A DNA stretch of 64,000 nt from Sedimenticola_A sp040506425 (GTDB taxonomy: Bacteria > Pseudomonadota > Gammaproteobacteria > Chromatiales > Chromatiaceae): positions 1,054,001 through 1,118,000 of the forward strand of contig OZ245051.1 in the NCBI GenBank assembly GCA_965224515.1. Direction: 5' to 3'. This document shows positions 19,118-27,540 of this stretch, piece after piece. The notes under the pieces were generated by a model. That model had not been told where the DNA came from. It saw nothing but the letters and a program-made list of their open reading frames with translations, and did not search any database. A program made the translations under genes and the position numbers. How positions within the stretch are numbered: position 1 is the stretch's first letter; the number at the start of each line of letters is the position of its first letter.

Positions 19118-21451
19118 GTGAAGCTTCGCACCCAGATACTGCTGTTCTTTTTCCTCTTCGCCCTTGCACCGCTGGTCACCGCCGTACTGATCAACCTGCC
19201 CCTGGTGCTGGAGAAGATGGAGCTGTTCTACCACAAGGCCCACCTGCAGAACCTGCGGGCTGATTTCCGCGATCTGGACCAGCATCTCGCCAGCCGTGAC
19301 GAGATGGTGCGCCTGCTGGCCAAGCTGCCGGAACCCGGTGTGGCACTGGGAAACAAGGAGTCCACCCCCGAGGCCATCGACCTGGCCCGCGCCCAGTACA
19401 GCCAGTGGATCAACCAGATACTGCAGGACCAGCTCGATATCGTGCAGATCGTATTTTTTGATCAGGATGGCCTGGAGCGGTTCTGGCTCGACCGGGACAT
19501 AACGACACAGCTTTGGCAGCCAACCACCACCCGTCCAGCACCACCGCCCAAGGCATTTATCGACGCCGCCCTGAAATCGGAGAACGGCCGGGCACTGGTC
19601 AGTCCCATCAGCCTGGACCCGGATGCGGAAGACCCGCGGCGATTCATGACACTGCGCCTGGTCAGCCCCATCGGTGGAGAAGCGAAGGTGGGCGCTGTGA
19701 TGATCAGCATTGATGTCGGTGGCATGGCCCGTTATTACCGAAACACCCTGTGGGTGCATAGTGACGGCTTCTTCCTGGAACATGCCGACCAGGCCGTACG
19801 CAAGGGCAATGCCTTTACCAGTTTCCCAGGGCTTGCCGCGATATTCGATGATGAGAAGCCCGCCCTCTGGGAAGGTGACGGTCAACAGATCATGTGGGTA
19901 CCCATGTTCCGCACCGAGCAGGCAGGCGCACTCTGGGTGGGACGAACTGTGGACCCCTCCCCCATTGCCGAATTCCGCAATGCGCTCTCTCTTCGCGTAC
20001 TGAGCATCGTATTCGCCCTGATGGTTGGCGTCTGGTTCGCATCTCATCTCATCGCCAGAAGGGCCGAGCGGCTGAGCAAGGATCTTACCGACGGCATCCA
20101 GCGCACCCTGGAAACCGAGGAGCCCATGGGCTTCACCTGGAAACGCCCCCAGGAACTGAAGCAACTGGGTGAGAACCTGTCACGGCTCTCTGCCGAGCAC
20201 AGCAGAAACACCCAGAACCTGCGAGCACACGCCAAGGAGCTGGAGGAGTCCAACCGTTACAAGTCACAATTCCTGGCCAATGTAAGTCACGAACTGCGCA
20301 CCCCCCTCAACTCAATTCTGCTGCTATCCAAAATGCTGGCAGACGAAAAGAGCGGTCTGAGTTCTGAGCAGCAACAACAGGCCAAGGTGATCAACGAAGC
20401 CGGCAGCGACCTTCAGACCCTGATCGACAACATACTCGACCTCTCCCGCATCGAGGCGCGACGCACCCACTTCAATATCGAAACCATTCCGCTGCCCGAA
20501 ATGCTGCAGGACCTGATAAGCCTGATCCAGCCCCAGTGCGACGCCAAGGGGCTGGCGCTGGAACTGCAGATACTTGATGACGCACCAAGAAGAATCGTTT
20601 CAGATACCGACAAGATCCGCCAGATTCTGAAGAACTTCCTGGCCAACGCCGTCAAGTTCACCGACCAGGGGAAAATCACCATCGCCCTTCAGGGCATCGC
20701 CACACCCAATGCCTGCAACTGTCCCCTGCGTATCAGTGTGCGGGACAGCGGCATCGGCATCGCCGAAGAGAAACAGGAACATATCTTCGACGCCTTCCGC
20801 CAGGCCGACGGCGCCACCAATCGTCGCTATGGAGGAACAGGCCTGGGACTGGCGATCAGCCAGCAGCTGGCGAAACTGCTCGGCGGTCATATCGAACTGG
20901 AGAGCAGGGAGCATGAGGGTTCCATCTTCCACCTGCTACTGCCCCTGAAGTTCGATGACTCCCAGGTGGAAGAGGGCCTCATCGACAGCGAAGAGAATTT
21001 CGAGGAAGAACCCCAGGCCGAAGCAGCCGCAGCAGCCCCGGAACTTCCACCAAAAACAAAGGCCCGTTTTGAGGGGCACAGCATCCTGATTATCGATAGT
21101 GACATGCAGGTGCTCCTGCATATGACCCCCCTGCTCGAAAGCTGGGGACTGAGGGTCACCGCCGCAGGCGACCAGGAGGAGGCACTGGATGCAATCGAGG
21201 ATGACGACAGCTTCTCGGTTGCCCTGATGGACCTTATGGTGCCCGGTCTCGATGGCTGTGATACGATCAGAAAGATAAGGCAGATAAAACAACATGCTGA
21301 CTTGCCCATTATCGCCCTGACCTCGGACATGCATAGCGAGTCCAACCAGGTCTGTCTTGAAGCGGGGGCAGATGACTTTATCAGCAAACCGATTGAGCCC
21401 GAGGAGTTGAAAGATGCGATCAATCGCCACCTGCCGGCAGATCCCATCTGA
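19118..21451 (+). CDS. Hybrid sensor histidine kinase with C-terminal receiver
   Basis: A membrane sensor kinase of 777 residues starting with GTG. Transmembrane helix 1 is at about 5-24 and helix 2 at about 290-312. They enclose a periplasmic sensor (dCache-like in size, about 265 residues). A short HAMP-like and coiled linker follows. The dimerisation/phosphoacceptor domain has H391 in SHELRTPLNS, and the ATPase domain has NAVKFT, DSGIGI and GGTGLGLAI. A linker rich in Glu and Ala leads to a receiver with D705 in VALMDLMVPG and K in ISKPIEPEE. Twelve bases separate it from the following response regulator gene, so the two form one signalling unit. The stimulus is unknown. Confidence 0.93.
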   Translation: MKLRTQILLFFFLFALAPLVTAVLINLPLVLEKMELFYHKAHLQNLRADFRDLDQHLASRDEMVRLLAKLPEPGVALGNKESTPEAIDLARAQYSQWINQILQDQLDIVQIVFFDQDGLERFWLDRDITTQLWQPTTTRPAPPPKAFIDAALKSENGRALVSPISLDPDAEDPRRFMTLRLVSPIGGEAKVGAVMISIDVGGMARYYRNTLWVHSDGFFLEHADQAVRKGNAFTSFPGLAAIFDDEKPALWEGDGQQIMWVPMFRTEQAGALWVGRTVDPSPIAEFRNALSLRVLSIVFALMVGVWFASHLIARRAERLSKDLTDGIQRTLETEEPMGFTWKRPQELKQLGENLSRLSAEHSRNTQNLRAHAKELEESNRYKSQFLANVSHELRTPLNSILLLSKMLADEKSGLSSEQQQQAKVINEAGSDLQTLIDNILDLSRIEARRTHFNIETIPLPEMLQDLISLIQPQCDAKGLALELQILDDAPRRIVSDTDKIRQILKNFLANAVKFTDQGKITIALQGIATPNACNCPLRISVRDSGIGIAEEKQEHIFDAFRQADGATNRRYGGTGLGLAISQQLAKLLGGHIELESREHEGSIFHLLLPLKFDDSQVEEGLIDSEENFEEEPQAEAAAAAPELPPKTKARFEGHSILIIDSDMQVLLHMTPLLESWGLRVTAAGDQEEALDAIEDDDSFSVALMDLMVPGLDGCDTIRKIRQIKQHADLPIIALTSDMHSESNQVCLEAGADDFISKPIEPEELKDAINRHLPADPI

Positions 21452-21463
21452 AATCAGTTCATT

Positions 21464-22339
21464 ATGAAACGTTATAGCGGTTTCAAACTGCTGATCGTAG
21501 ACGATCATGAGCACAACCTGTTCACCCTGCGCACGCTGGTTCAACAGCACATGGATGTGGAGATCTTTGAAGCCACGTCCGGCCAGAAGGCCCTGGATAT
21601 CGCCCTGGGCGATGAGAAGATCGACCTGATCATTCTCGATATCCAGATGCCGGAGATAGACGGATTCCAGACCGCCTCCATGCTGAAAGTGCGCAAGAAG
21701 ACCCGGGACATCCCGATCATCTTCCTGACCGCTGCCTTCAAAACCCAGGAGTTCCAGCAAAAGGGTTACGATGTCGGCGCTGTCGACTACCTGCTCAAAC
21801 CCATCGACGACAACCAGCTGATCAACAAAATCAGCACCTATTTCCGCCTGATCGAGAAAGAGCGGGAACTCAACACCGTGCTTGAACAGAAGGTTGCAGC
21901 CCGCACAGCTGAGCTGGCACAGGCCAAGCAGCACCTGGAGAACATCATCCACCACATGGGCGAAGCACTGCTGGTGCTGAACCCCGAAGGCATGATCACC
22001 CAGGCCAACCCAACTGCCTACGAGATGCTCGGCTATGACAAGGGGGCGCTGATCGACATGCAGATCGGCGACGTATTCGAAGAGGAGATGGACGAACAGG
22101 CAGGCGCCTTCATGGGCACCTGGCTGGAAGCCCTTATCCGCGTCGGCGCCCTGAAGAAAATTGATGCCCGTTTTATCGCCAGAGATGGAAGCAGGGTACC
22201 CATACTGTTCTCACGAACCGCCATTACCAACGATAACGGAGAAATCTCAGACATTATCTGTATTGCCAAAAACATGACCGGATATGTGCGGGAGGAGTCT
22301 CGGCTCCAGGAGCCGAAGGCCGCCGACAACCTCCCTTGA
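21464..22339 (+). CDS. Response regulator with C-terminal PAS domain
   Basis: A 291-residue protein with a receiver domain (1-125: DD at 13-14, phosphoacceptor D59 in LIILDIQMPEIDG, K in LLKPIDD). A coiled coil follows (about 128-155, ELNTVLEQKVAARTAELAQA), then a PAS domain (about 155-275, ILFSRTAITNDNG). It has no DNA-binding, GGDEF or kinase output. It may therefore work as an adaptor or phosphate acceptor in a relay with the hybrid kinase just upstream, or as a truncated relative of kinase-containing regulators. The frame is intact and ends normally. Confidence 0.9.
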   Translation: MKRYSGFKLLIVDDHEHNLFTLRTLVQQHMDVEIFEATSGQKALDIALGDEKIDLIILDIQMPEIDGFQTASMLKVRKKTRDIPIIFLTAAFKTQEFQQKGYDVGAVDYLLKPIDDNQLINKISTYFRLIEKERELNTVLEQKVAARTAELAQAKQHLENIIHHMGEALLVLNPEGMITQANPTAYEMLGYDKGALIDMQIGDVFEEEMDEQAGAFMGTWLEALIRVGALKKIDARFIARDGSRVPILFSRTAITNDNGEISDIICIAKNMTGYVREESRLQEPKAADNLP

Positions 22340-22358
22340 GAAGCAACAGGAGTAAACC

Positions 22359-22709
22359 ATGACTGAACCCACAGACCCAGCAGAACCCACTGTTCCAAAC
22401 GAAGACACCACGCTCACAGCTAACGCACTGAAAGCGATGGCACACCCGTTGCGCTGGAAAATACTCTGCTCACTGGGTGACGACGAACTCTCTGTAGGGG
22501 AAATTGTCGAGCGCACGGGCACCTCCCAGAGCAATATCTCCCAGCACCTTGAGCAGCTGAGGAACAAGAACATTGTCACCTCACGCAAAGAAGCCAACCG
22601 AATCTATTACCGCATTCGAAACGGTCAACTGCTGACGCTGATCGGCACCATGCGCAATGTGCTTTGCCCTGCCAACCTTGATGACCGCTTTCCTCCCAGC
22701 GATACCTGA
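22359..22709 (+). CDS. ArsR-family transcription regulator
   Basis: A winged-helix repressor of 116 residues. An N-terminal acidic tail (about 1-18) precedes KAMAHPLRWKILCSLGD. The recognition segment is VGEIVERTGTSQSNISQHLE, and the wing is TSRKEANRIYYRI. The ELCVCDL metal-binding motif of ArsR/SmtB helix 3 is absent and only two cysteines occur (about 37 and 105). It is therefore probably not a classical metal sensor; it could respond to redox state or another signal. CAGGAG lies seven bases before the ATG. The gene follows the two-component pair by 19 bases and is likely co-transcribed. Confidence 0.88.
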   Translation: MTEPTDPAEPTVPNEDTTLTANALKAMAHPLRWKILCSLGDDELSVGEIVERTGTSQSNISQHLEQLRNKNIVTSRKEANRIYYRIRNGQLLTLIGTMRNVLCPANLDDRFPPSDT

Positions 22710-22806
22710 GCTGACTGACACCCCCCTTTTGCAGTGACCTGTGCCAACCGGCGCAGGTCCGTGGCAATCACCGGCCGGAACCTATCAACAGAAGCACGCC
22801 TAACCC

Positions 22807-23913
22807 ATGACTCCTGAGCAATACTACCGGCAGCAGCTTGCAGAGACGGACCTGATTCCAGACGCCGCCCAGGAGGCAGCCGTCGAAGCGCTTCAGGACC
22901 TTTATCTGCGGTTGACCAGCGAGCCCGTACAAACCGGGGGCTACGGTCTGCTCCGAGGCCTGTTCAAACCACAACCCGACCCTCTCACCACACCGGAGCG
23001 GGGCATCTACCTTTGGGGCGGTGTGGGGCGGGGTAAGACCTGGCTTGTTGACCTCTTCTATAACCTGCTGCCCATGGAGCGGAAGCTGCGCCTGCATTTT
23101 CACCAGTTCATGCGCGATGTACACGACAGGCTTGCCCAGCTCAAAGGCCGACAAAACCCCCTGGAACACCTGGCAGGGGACCTCGCAAAGCAAGCCCGCG
23201 TGATCTGCCTGGATGAGTTCATCGTAACCGACATCGGCGACGCCATGATCCTGGCCGGGTTGCTCAAGGCACTGTTCAACCAGGGGGTAACCCTGGTCAC
23301 CACATCGAACACACCACCGGCAGACCTTTACCAGGACGGCATCCAGCGTGCCAGTTTTCTGCCCGTTATAGATCTGCTGAAGCGACATACCCGGATAATC
23401 GAACTGGACGGCGGCACAGATTATCGCCTGCGCTACCTGGAGCAGGCCACCATGTACCACACTCCGTCGAGCCCAGAGACCGATCTACTGCTACAGGAGG
23501 AGTTTGACGCCCTTGCACCGGAAGCCTGCCACGAAGAGCGAAAGATCCACATTTTCGGACGGGATATTCCGGTAATCTGCATCGCTGATGATGTGGTCTG
23601 GTTCGACTTCATGGCCCTGTGCGGCCCCCCGCGCAGCCAGGCCGACTACCTTGAGCTGGCGCGCAGTTTTCACACCGTGCTGATATCCGATATTCCACGG
23701 CTGGGCCCGGCCCTTGATGACGCAACAAGAAGATTCCTATACCTTGTTGATGAATTCTACGACCGCAATGTAAAACTGATCGTCAGCGCCGCAGAGCCAC
23801 CGGAATCACTCTACCAGGGTGAGCGACTTGCCTTCGATTTCAAACGGGCCGTAAGCCGATTGCAGGAGATGCAGTCCACCAGCTATCTTGCAAAAGCCCA
23901 CCGAACCCACTGA
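22807..23913 (+). CDS. zapE: Cell division ATPase ZapE (AFG1-like)
   Basis: ZapE is an AFG1-like AAA ATPase that acts on the FtsZ ring. The 368-residue product has Walker A GGVGRGKT at residues 71-78, Walker B VICLDEF and sensor-like TLVTTSN. It also has the conserved end DEFYDRNVKLIVSAAEPP and ERLAFDFKRAVSRLQEMQS, all typical of the family. SlyX follows 16 bases later on the same strand. Confidence 0.94.
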   Translation: MTPEQYYRQQLAETDLIPDAAQEAAVEALQDLYLRLTSEPVQTGGYGLLRGLFKPQPDPLTTPERGIYLWGGVGRGKTWLVDLFYNLLPMERKLRLHFHQFMRDVHDRLAQLKGRQNPLEHLAGDLAKQARVICLDEFIVTDIGDAMILAGLLKALFNQGVTLVTTSNTPPADLYQDGIQRASFLPVIDLLKRHTRIIELDGGTDYRLRYLEQATMYHTPSSPETDLLLQEEFDALAPEACHEERKIHIFGRDIPVICIADDVVWFDFMALCGPPRSQADYLELARSFHTVLISDIPRLGPALDDATRRFLYLVDEFYDRNVKLIVSAAEPPESLYQGERLAFDFKRAVSRLQEMQSTSYLAKAHRTH

Positions 23914-23929
23914 ACAGAGACACCAGAAC

Positions 23930-24133
23930 ATGAATGAAGAGTTGATTGACCTGCAGACCCGCATGGCCTTCCAGGACGACGCAATCCAGGAGCTCAACGC
24001 CACCGTAGCCCGACAGCAGAACCAGATTGCGGAACTTTTGACCGCATTCAAGGAGCTGCGACAACAGGTAAAAAACATGACCCCTTCACAGGTGGCATCA
24101 GCTGCTGAAGAGACGCCTCCACCCCACTATTAA
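23930..24133 (+). CDS. slyX: SlyX family protein
   Basis: A small coiled-coil protein of 67 residues (E. coli SlyX has 72) with the family pattern ELIDLQTRMAFQDDAIQELN and heptads through QIAELLTAFKELRQQV, then PPPHY at the end. The start at 23930 is chosen because the family begins here; the frame extends upstream to 23888 inside zapE. Function is unknown in the family. Confidence 0.9.
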   Translation: MNEELIDLQTRMAFQDDAIQELNATVARQQNQIAELLTAFKELRQQVKNMTPSQVASAAEETPPPHY

Positions 24134-24210
24134 AAAGTTCCTGACTGGCGCAAGAAGATCGCTGCTGATAACATGCGCCCTCCCAAAAATCTGTATAAAA
24201 ACTACTCAAT

Positions 24211-24456
24211 ATGCACTGTTTTATAAATACCAGAAGCGCTATAGCGCTCATAAGCACACTTCTTTTCGCACTGCCACTAACCCTTAGCGCCGAAGAGAGC
24301 CTTGAAGAGATCAAGGCCAACTGCCATATCGAAGGCCAGGGCGAGGGGTTGAATGGGCCGGATCTCGAAGAGTTCATTCATGACTGCGTCAAGGATCTTA
24401 CCGGCCTCAACCTTGGCAACTCGATCGAAGTCAAAAAGGGCTTTGATGAGGTGTAG
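24211..24456 (+). CDS. Small secreted protein with two cysteines
   Basis: An 81-residue product with a signal peptide (about 1-27, SAIALISTLLFALPLTLSA|EES) and a short mature region with C39 and C59, likely forming a disulfide: NCHIEGQGEGLNGPDLEEF then IHDCVKDLTGL. The pattern C...G...L..F...C is reminiscent of the PsiF-like repeat, but that is too short to claim homology. TATAAA occurs at 24194-24199 without a convincing -35. The stop codon is immediately followed by a palindromic repeat. Confidence 0.65.
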   Translation: MHCFINTRSAIALISTLLFALPLTLSAEESLEEIKANCHIEGQGEGLNGPDLEEFIHDCVKDLTGLNLGNSIEVKKGFDEV

Positions 24457-24474
24457 GTCGGCCTTCAGGCCGAC
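24457..24474. repeat. Palindromic repeat GTCGGCCT-TC-AGGCCGAC
   Basis: Perfect 8-base arms with a two-base centre, directly after the stop of the small secreted protein gene. The same core occurs at 59387-59404 in the other orientation, so this is a dispersed repeat and not a unique terminator. Confidence 0.7.
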
Positions 24475-24512
24475 AACATGGGCAAAATACCGGGCAACCT
24501 GTTGACCATTGA

Positions 24513-25397
24513 TTACCGCTGGGACTCCAGTGCCGCAATCCGCTCCTGCAGCGGAGGATGACTCATGAAGAGGCGCTTGAGACCATCACCAATTCCACCG
24601 GCGATACCAAAGGCGGCGAACTGGTCCGGCAGTGGATGGGGTTCATGGGCCGCCTGAAGGCGCTTTAGAGCTGCAACCATCTTGCCCCTGCCCGCCAGGG
24701 CGGCACCGCCTGCATCGGCACGGTATTCACGACGGCGGGAGAACCACATGACTATGGCACTGGCCAGCACTGCAAGCACCAGTTCGGCCACAATCGAGGT
24801 TATGTAGTAGGCCGGCCCATGGCCGCGCTCGGTCTTGAACACCACCCTGTCCACCACATGGCCAATCACTCGCGACAGGAACACCACAAAGGTATTCACC
24901 ACCCCCTGAATCAGGGCCAGGGTGACCATGTCGCCGTTGGCCACGTGACTCACTTCATGGGCCAGTACAGCCTCAACCTCATCCTGGGTCATCTGCTGCA
25001 GCAGGCCGGCACTCACCGCCACCAGTGCGTTGTTTCGGTTCCAGCCGGTGGCGAAAGCGTTGGGCTCCGGCGAGTTGAAGATGCCCACCTCGGGCATACC
25101 GATACCCGCCTGCTGGGTCTGACGTCGCACCGTCTCCACCAACCAGCTCTCGGTTGCCGTGGCCGGTGACTCGATCACCTGCACCCCCATACTCCGCTTG
25201 GCCATCCACTTGGAGATGAAAAGCGAAATGAAGGAGCCGCTGAAACCGATCACTGCCGACATCACCAGCAGGGCGTTAAGGTCCAGATCCACCTGGTTGC
25301 TCTGAAGAATCCCCTCGATGCCGAGCAGACGGAAGGTGATGCTTATCAGCACCAGGATGGCAGCATTGGTGGCAAGAAACAGAAAAATACGGGTCAT
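24513..25397 (-). CDS. htpX: Membrane metalloprotease HtpX
   Basis: Zinc-dependent inner-membrane protease that degrades misfolded membrane proteins, 294 residues. The HEVSH zinc motif (H147, E148, H151) lies in LAHEVSHVANGDM. Membrane helices are at about 4-24 and 40-62, with two more after the active site (about 158-178 and 190-212). EYRADAGGAAL provides the third zinc ligand. The ATG at 25397 has GGAG eight bases ahead and gives the normal MTRIFLFL start. The gene is monocistronic and divergent from the lipoprotein gene. Confidence 0.96.
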   Translation of the reverse strand: MTRIFLFLATNAAILVLISITFRLLGIEGILQSNQVDLDLNALLVMSAVIGFSGSFISLFISKWMAKRSMGVQVIESPATATESWLVETVRRQTQQAGIGMPEVGIFNSPEPNAFATGWNRNNALVAVSAGLLQQMTQDEVEAVLAHEVSHVANGDMVTLALIQGVVNTFVVFLSRVIGHVVDRVVFKTERGHGPAYYITSIVAELVLAVLASAIVMWFSRRREYRADAGGAALAGRGKMVAALKRLQAAHEPHPLPDQFAAFGIAGGIGDGLKRLFMSHPPLQERIAALESQR

Positions 25398-25649
25398 GAC
25401 CAACTCTCCGAACTATGACTTCCACAAAAATAGTGTCGAATCGCCAAAAATCAACCTCCCTGGAGAGTCGCCGATTCCGCGACAAATAACAACCTGGCTA
25501 AAAAACCTTAATATGGTGGATTCGGCTCCCGGGAAAGACAACCACAACGATGTTGCCGCCCAACTGATACATAACCGTACTTTGCATCAATTTACTCCAC
25601 CCTGCTCTCCGCAATAGGCTAAGCGCCAAACTGACTGCAGGAGAATCAC

Positions 25650-26429
25650 ATGAGACACGGGAAGATAGCGGCACTGTGTATTTCACTCGCCCTTCTCACC
25701 GGGTGCCAGACACAGCCTACCCCAAAAACCCGGATACCTGTGCCACCCAACCACGACCAGGCCAATGTCTCTAATCAGAATGGGGCGACGATTGCCGCCG
25801 ATTTGGCGCAACTGATCTCGAATAATTATCCGGGGAATACCATCATTTCCCTGATTGGAACCGGTGCCATCAGCACGGCGCTGGACCAGGCCCTGCGACA
25901 GAGAGGCTATTACGTGCCTGTGGCCAGCAGTCAATATGGCCTCCCAGTCGTAGTACGCTCCGGCAACATCAAGCCGGACACTGTGACTGTCTCACTGGAC
26001 ATCTACGGTGAGACAATCTCCCGGAGGAGCTACCGGATAACCAACGGCCAGGTTGCACAGGCAACCCAATTGAAGCATCAATCAGCCGGCAGCTCCCTGG
26101 CCAGACCGCAGCGGCAGCCTTCTGGCCAGGAGAACAATAAACAGAAAAGGATCGTTTGGCAGGCGCCGGTAAATATCCAGAGAAACCAATATGTCCTGGT
26201 TCTGCACTCGATGCTCAGCGAACCCCTGGAAACCGAACTGTTCAGGATAACTTCCGAGCTTCCCCCGCAGGCGCTCCCCTTGCACATCGTGGCGAGACGG
26301 CTCAAAGGCAAAACCTGGCACCGCATTGCAACAGCACCACTGGGTGACAGAAAAACGGCAATCCAACTGCGAAATCAGGTCCGTCAGCAATTCCCCGATG
26401 CCTGGCCGCTTTCCGCCAACTCCCTCTGA
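25650..26429 (+). CDS. Lipoprotein, TrbH-like N-terminal region, function unknown
   Basis: A 259-residue product with a lipoprotein signal (lipobox LLTGC, Cys at about 19), so attached to the envelope. The segment GATIAADLAQLISNNYPGN followed by ISTALDQALRQRGYYVPV resembles TrbH-type conjugation lipoproteins, but no other transfer gene is near and I treat the likeness as weak. The middle (about 140-175) is Gln/Arg-rich and low in complexity. The end, WHRIATAPLGDRKTAIQLRN, looks like a peptidoglycan-binding or SPOR-type unit. AGGAG lies seven bases before the ATG. It is adjacent to htpX (divergent) and converges on DUF2058. Confidence 0.7.
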   Translation: MRHGKIAALCISLALLTGCQTQPTPKTRIPVPPNHDQANVSNQNGATIAADLAQLISNNYPGNTIISLIGTGAISTALDQALRQRGYYVPVASSQYGLPVVVRSGNIKPDTVTVSLDIYGETISRRSYRITNGQVAQATQLKHQSAGSSLARPQRQPSGQENNKQKRIVWQAPVNIQRNQYVLVLHSMLSEPLETELFRITSELPPQALPLHIVARRLKGKTWHRIATAPLGDRKTAIQLRNQVRQQFPDAWPLSANSL

Positions 26430-26477
26430 CCCCGGCAGGAATGGTGCACCCTGTTTACAGCGCAATGCTCAAAGCAG

Positions 26478-27017
26478 TTACCACATCAGGTCATCGGGCA
26501 CTTTGAAGTCGGCATAGGGATCGTCCGAATCGTCCTGACTCTCGAGTTTGTTACAGACGATAACGCTCTCTTGAGAACGAAGCATGATTTTCTCTGCAGC
26601 GCCGGCAGGCACCACTTCGTACTGCTGTCCCAGCTTCACAATCGCCAACCGCCCTTTGGTCAACTGCTTGTGAATCTCTTCGGAGACATGGACACGCCGC
26701 ACCTTGTTGTCATCGGTAAAGTTGTAAGCCTGATCACCCTCATCCAGGGTCAGTCGATTCATCTCGATCAGCTGCCTGACCTGGGCGGCAATCGCCTTCT
26801 CTTCTGCCGCCAGCTGCTTTTCCCGGTTGAGATCACGATCACGTCGAGCAGCTTCAGCCGCCGCTTCCTGGGCACGCTGAGTCGACTCATCGACCTTTTT
26901 TTGCTTGCTGTGGCGTTGGGACTTCTCTTTCTGCTGTTTCGCCTTCTTCGCCTTGTTGACCTTCTTCTGGTCAACAAGACCAGCCTTCAGCAGTTGATCT
27001 TGCAGTGCATTACCCAA
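26478..27017 (-). CDS. DUF2058 family protein
   Basis: A 179-residue cytoplasmic protein of the DUF2058 (YaiL) family. The N-terminal half is a highly charged coiled coil (DQLLKAGLVDQKKVNKAKKA, then Glu/Arg-rich heptads to about residue 80). The C-terminal half, QLIEMNRLTLDEGDQAYNF and KRGRLAIVKLGQQYEVVP-like sequence, ends in DPYADFKVPDDLMW, the family signature. The start is TTG at 27017 with GAGGAA seven bases ahead. Function is unknown; nucleic-acid binding is often suspected from the charge. Confidence 0.88.
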   Translation of the reverse strand: MGNALQDQLLKAGLVDQKKVNKAKKAKQQKEKSQRHSKQKKVDESTQRAQEAAAEAARRDRDLNREKQLAAEEKAIAAQVRQLIEMNRLTLDEGDQAYNFTDDNKVRRVHVSEEIHKQLTKGRLAIVKLGQQYEVVPAGAAEKIMLRSQESVIVCNKLESQDDSDDPYADFKVPDDLMW

Positions 27018-27161
27018 AACGGGATTCCTCTATTGTTGGATCTGAAAACAGGGGCTTGTGTCCTGCCCCGCAAATAAGTACGAAATAGCCTAATCATGAG
27101 CTTTAATCTTGTCCAGCCTACTGCCAAAGTCCGGGTTTTATCCGATTTATCAAGCTTGCGT

Positions 27162-27190
27162 TTGGCACTACATCAAGACTTCGCTATCAT
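27162..27190 (+). promoter_or_regulatory. Sigma-70 promoter of the small Cys-protein gene
   Basis: TTGGCA (27162-27167) and TATCAT (27185-27190) with an exact 17-base spacer lie 46 bases before the start codon. Each hexamer matches the consensus in 5 of 6 positions. The gene behind it has its own terminator, so the three elements make a complete transcription unit. Confidence 0.65.
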
Positions 27191-27235
27191 CCCGGGTTTC
27201 TTTAATCGACCAAAAACCTTTCCAGGAATAATGAA

Positions 27236-27409
27236 ATGAACGTAGATCAACACCTGAAAATCGCCCAGTGGCACATGGAACAGGCACGCCTGCACGCAAC
27301 CAAGGAACACAGCTGCGGCTGCCCTATCAGCCCTGAGTACCAGAAAATTATTGACGAGGTAGAAAGCGGCAAGATCATGGAAGAGCTGGTCTGCAAAGCT
27401 CCGGGCTGA
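27236..27409 (+). CDS. 57-residue cysteine-containing protein, unknown
   Basis: A short gene supported by a promoter 46 bases upstream, AGGA at 27224-27227 (eight bases before ATG) and a terminator 47 bases after its stop. The product is a soluble, helical-looking protein of 57 residues: MNVDQHLKIAQWHMEQAR then LHATKEHSCGCPISPEYQ and a Glu/Lys-rich C-terminus ending VCKAPG. CGC at 27-30 plus C53 and three to four histidines (H6, H13, H20, H25) could bind a metal or redox-active group, which is inference. I do not recognise the family. Confidence 0.75.
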   Translation: MNVDQHLKIAQWHMEQARLHATKEHSCGCPISPEYQKIIDEVESGKIMEELVCKAPG

Positions 27410-27455
27410 TCCGCTGTCCCGGGAGTGACCTGATCTTCGGCATCAGGACTCGATG

Positions 27456-27488
27456 AGGCCCTCCGCTTCTGGCAGAGGGCCTTTTTTG
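27456..27488 (+). terminator. Intrinsic terminator after the small Cys-protein gene
   Basis: Perfect 8-base arms AGGCCCTC (27456-27463) and GAGGGCCT (27475-27482) with an 11-base loop are followed by TTTTTT. A classical rho-independent terminator on the plus strand. Confidence 0.9.
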
Positions 27489-27540
27489 TGGGACAACACA
27501 CGAGTGGGCCGGGCAGGAGAATGTGCAGCTGAAAAAATGC

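Noticed and set aside
18324..19169. Longer TruC with a 50-residue N-terminal extension
   Set aside because: The extension is not family-like and extends over the upstream region of the kinase gene; the ATG at 19019 gives the standard start.
25650..26429. Remnant of a conjugative element
   Set aside because: A single weak TrbH likeness, with no relaxase, coupling protein, integrase or att site nearby.
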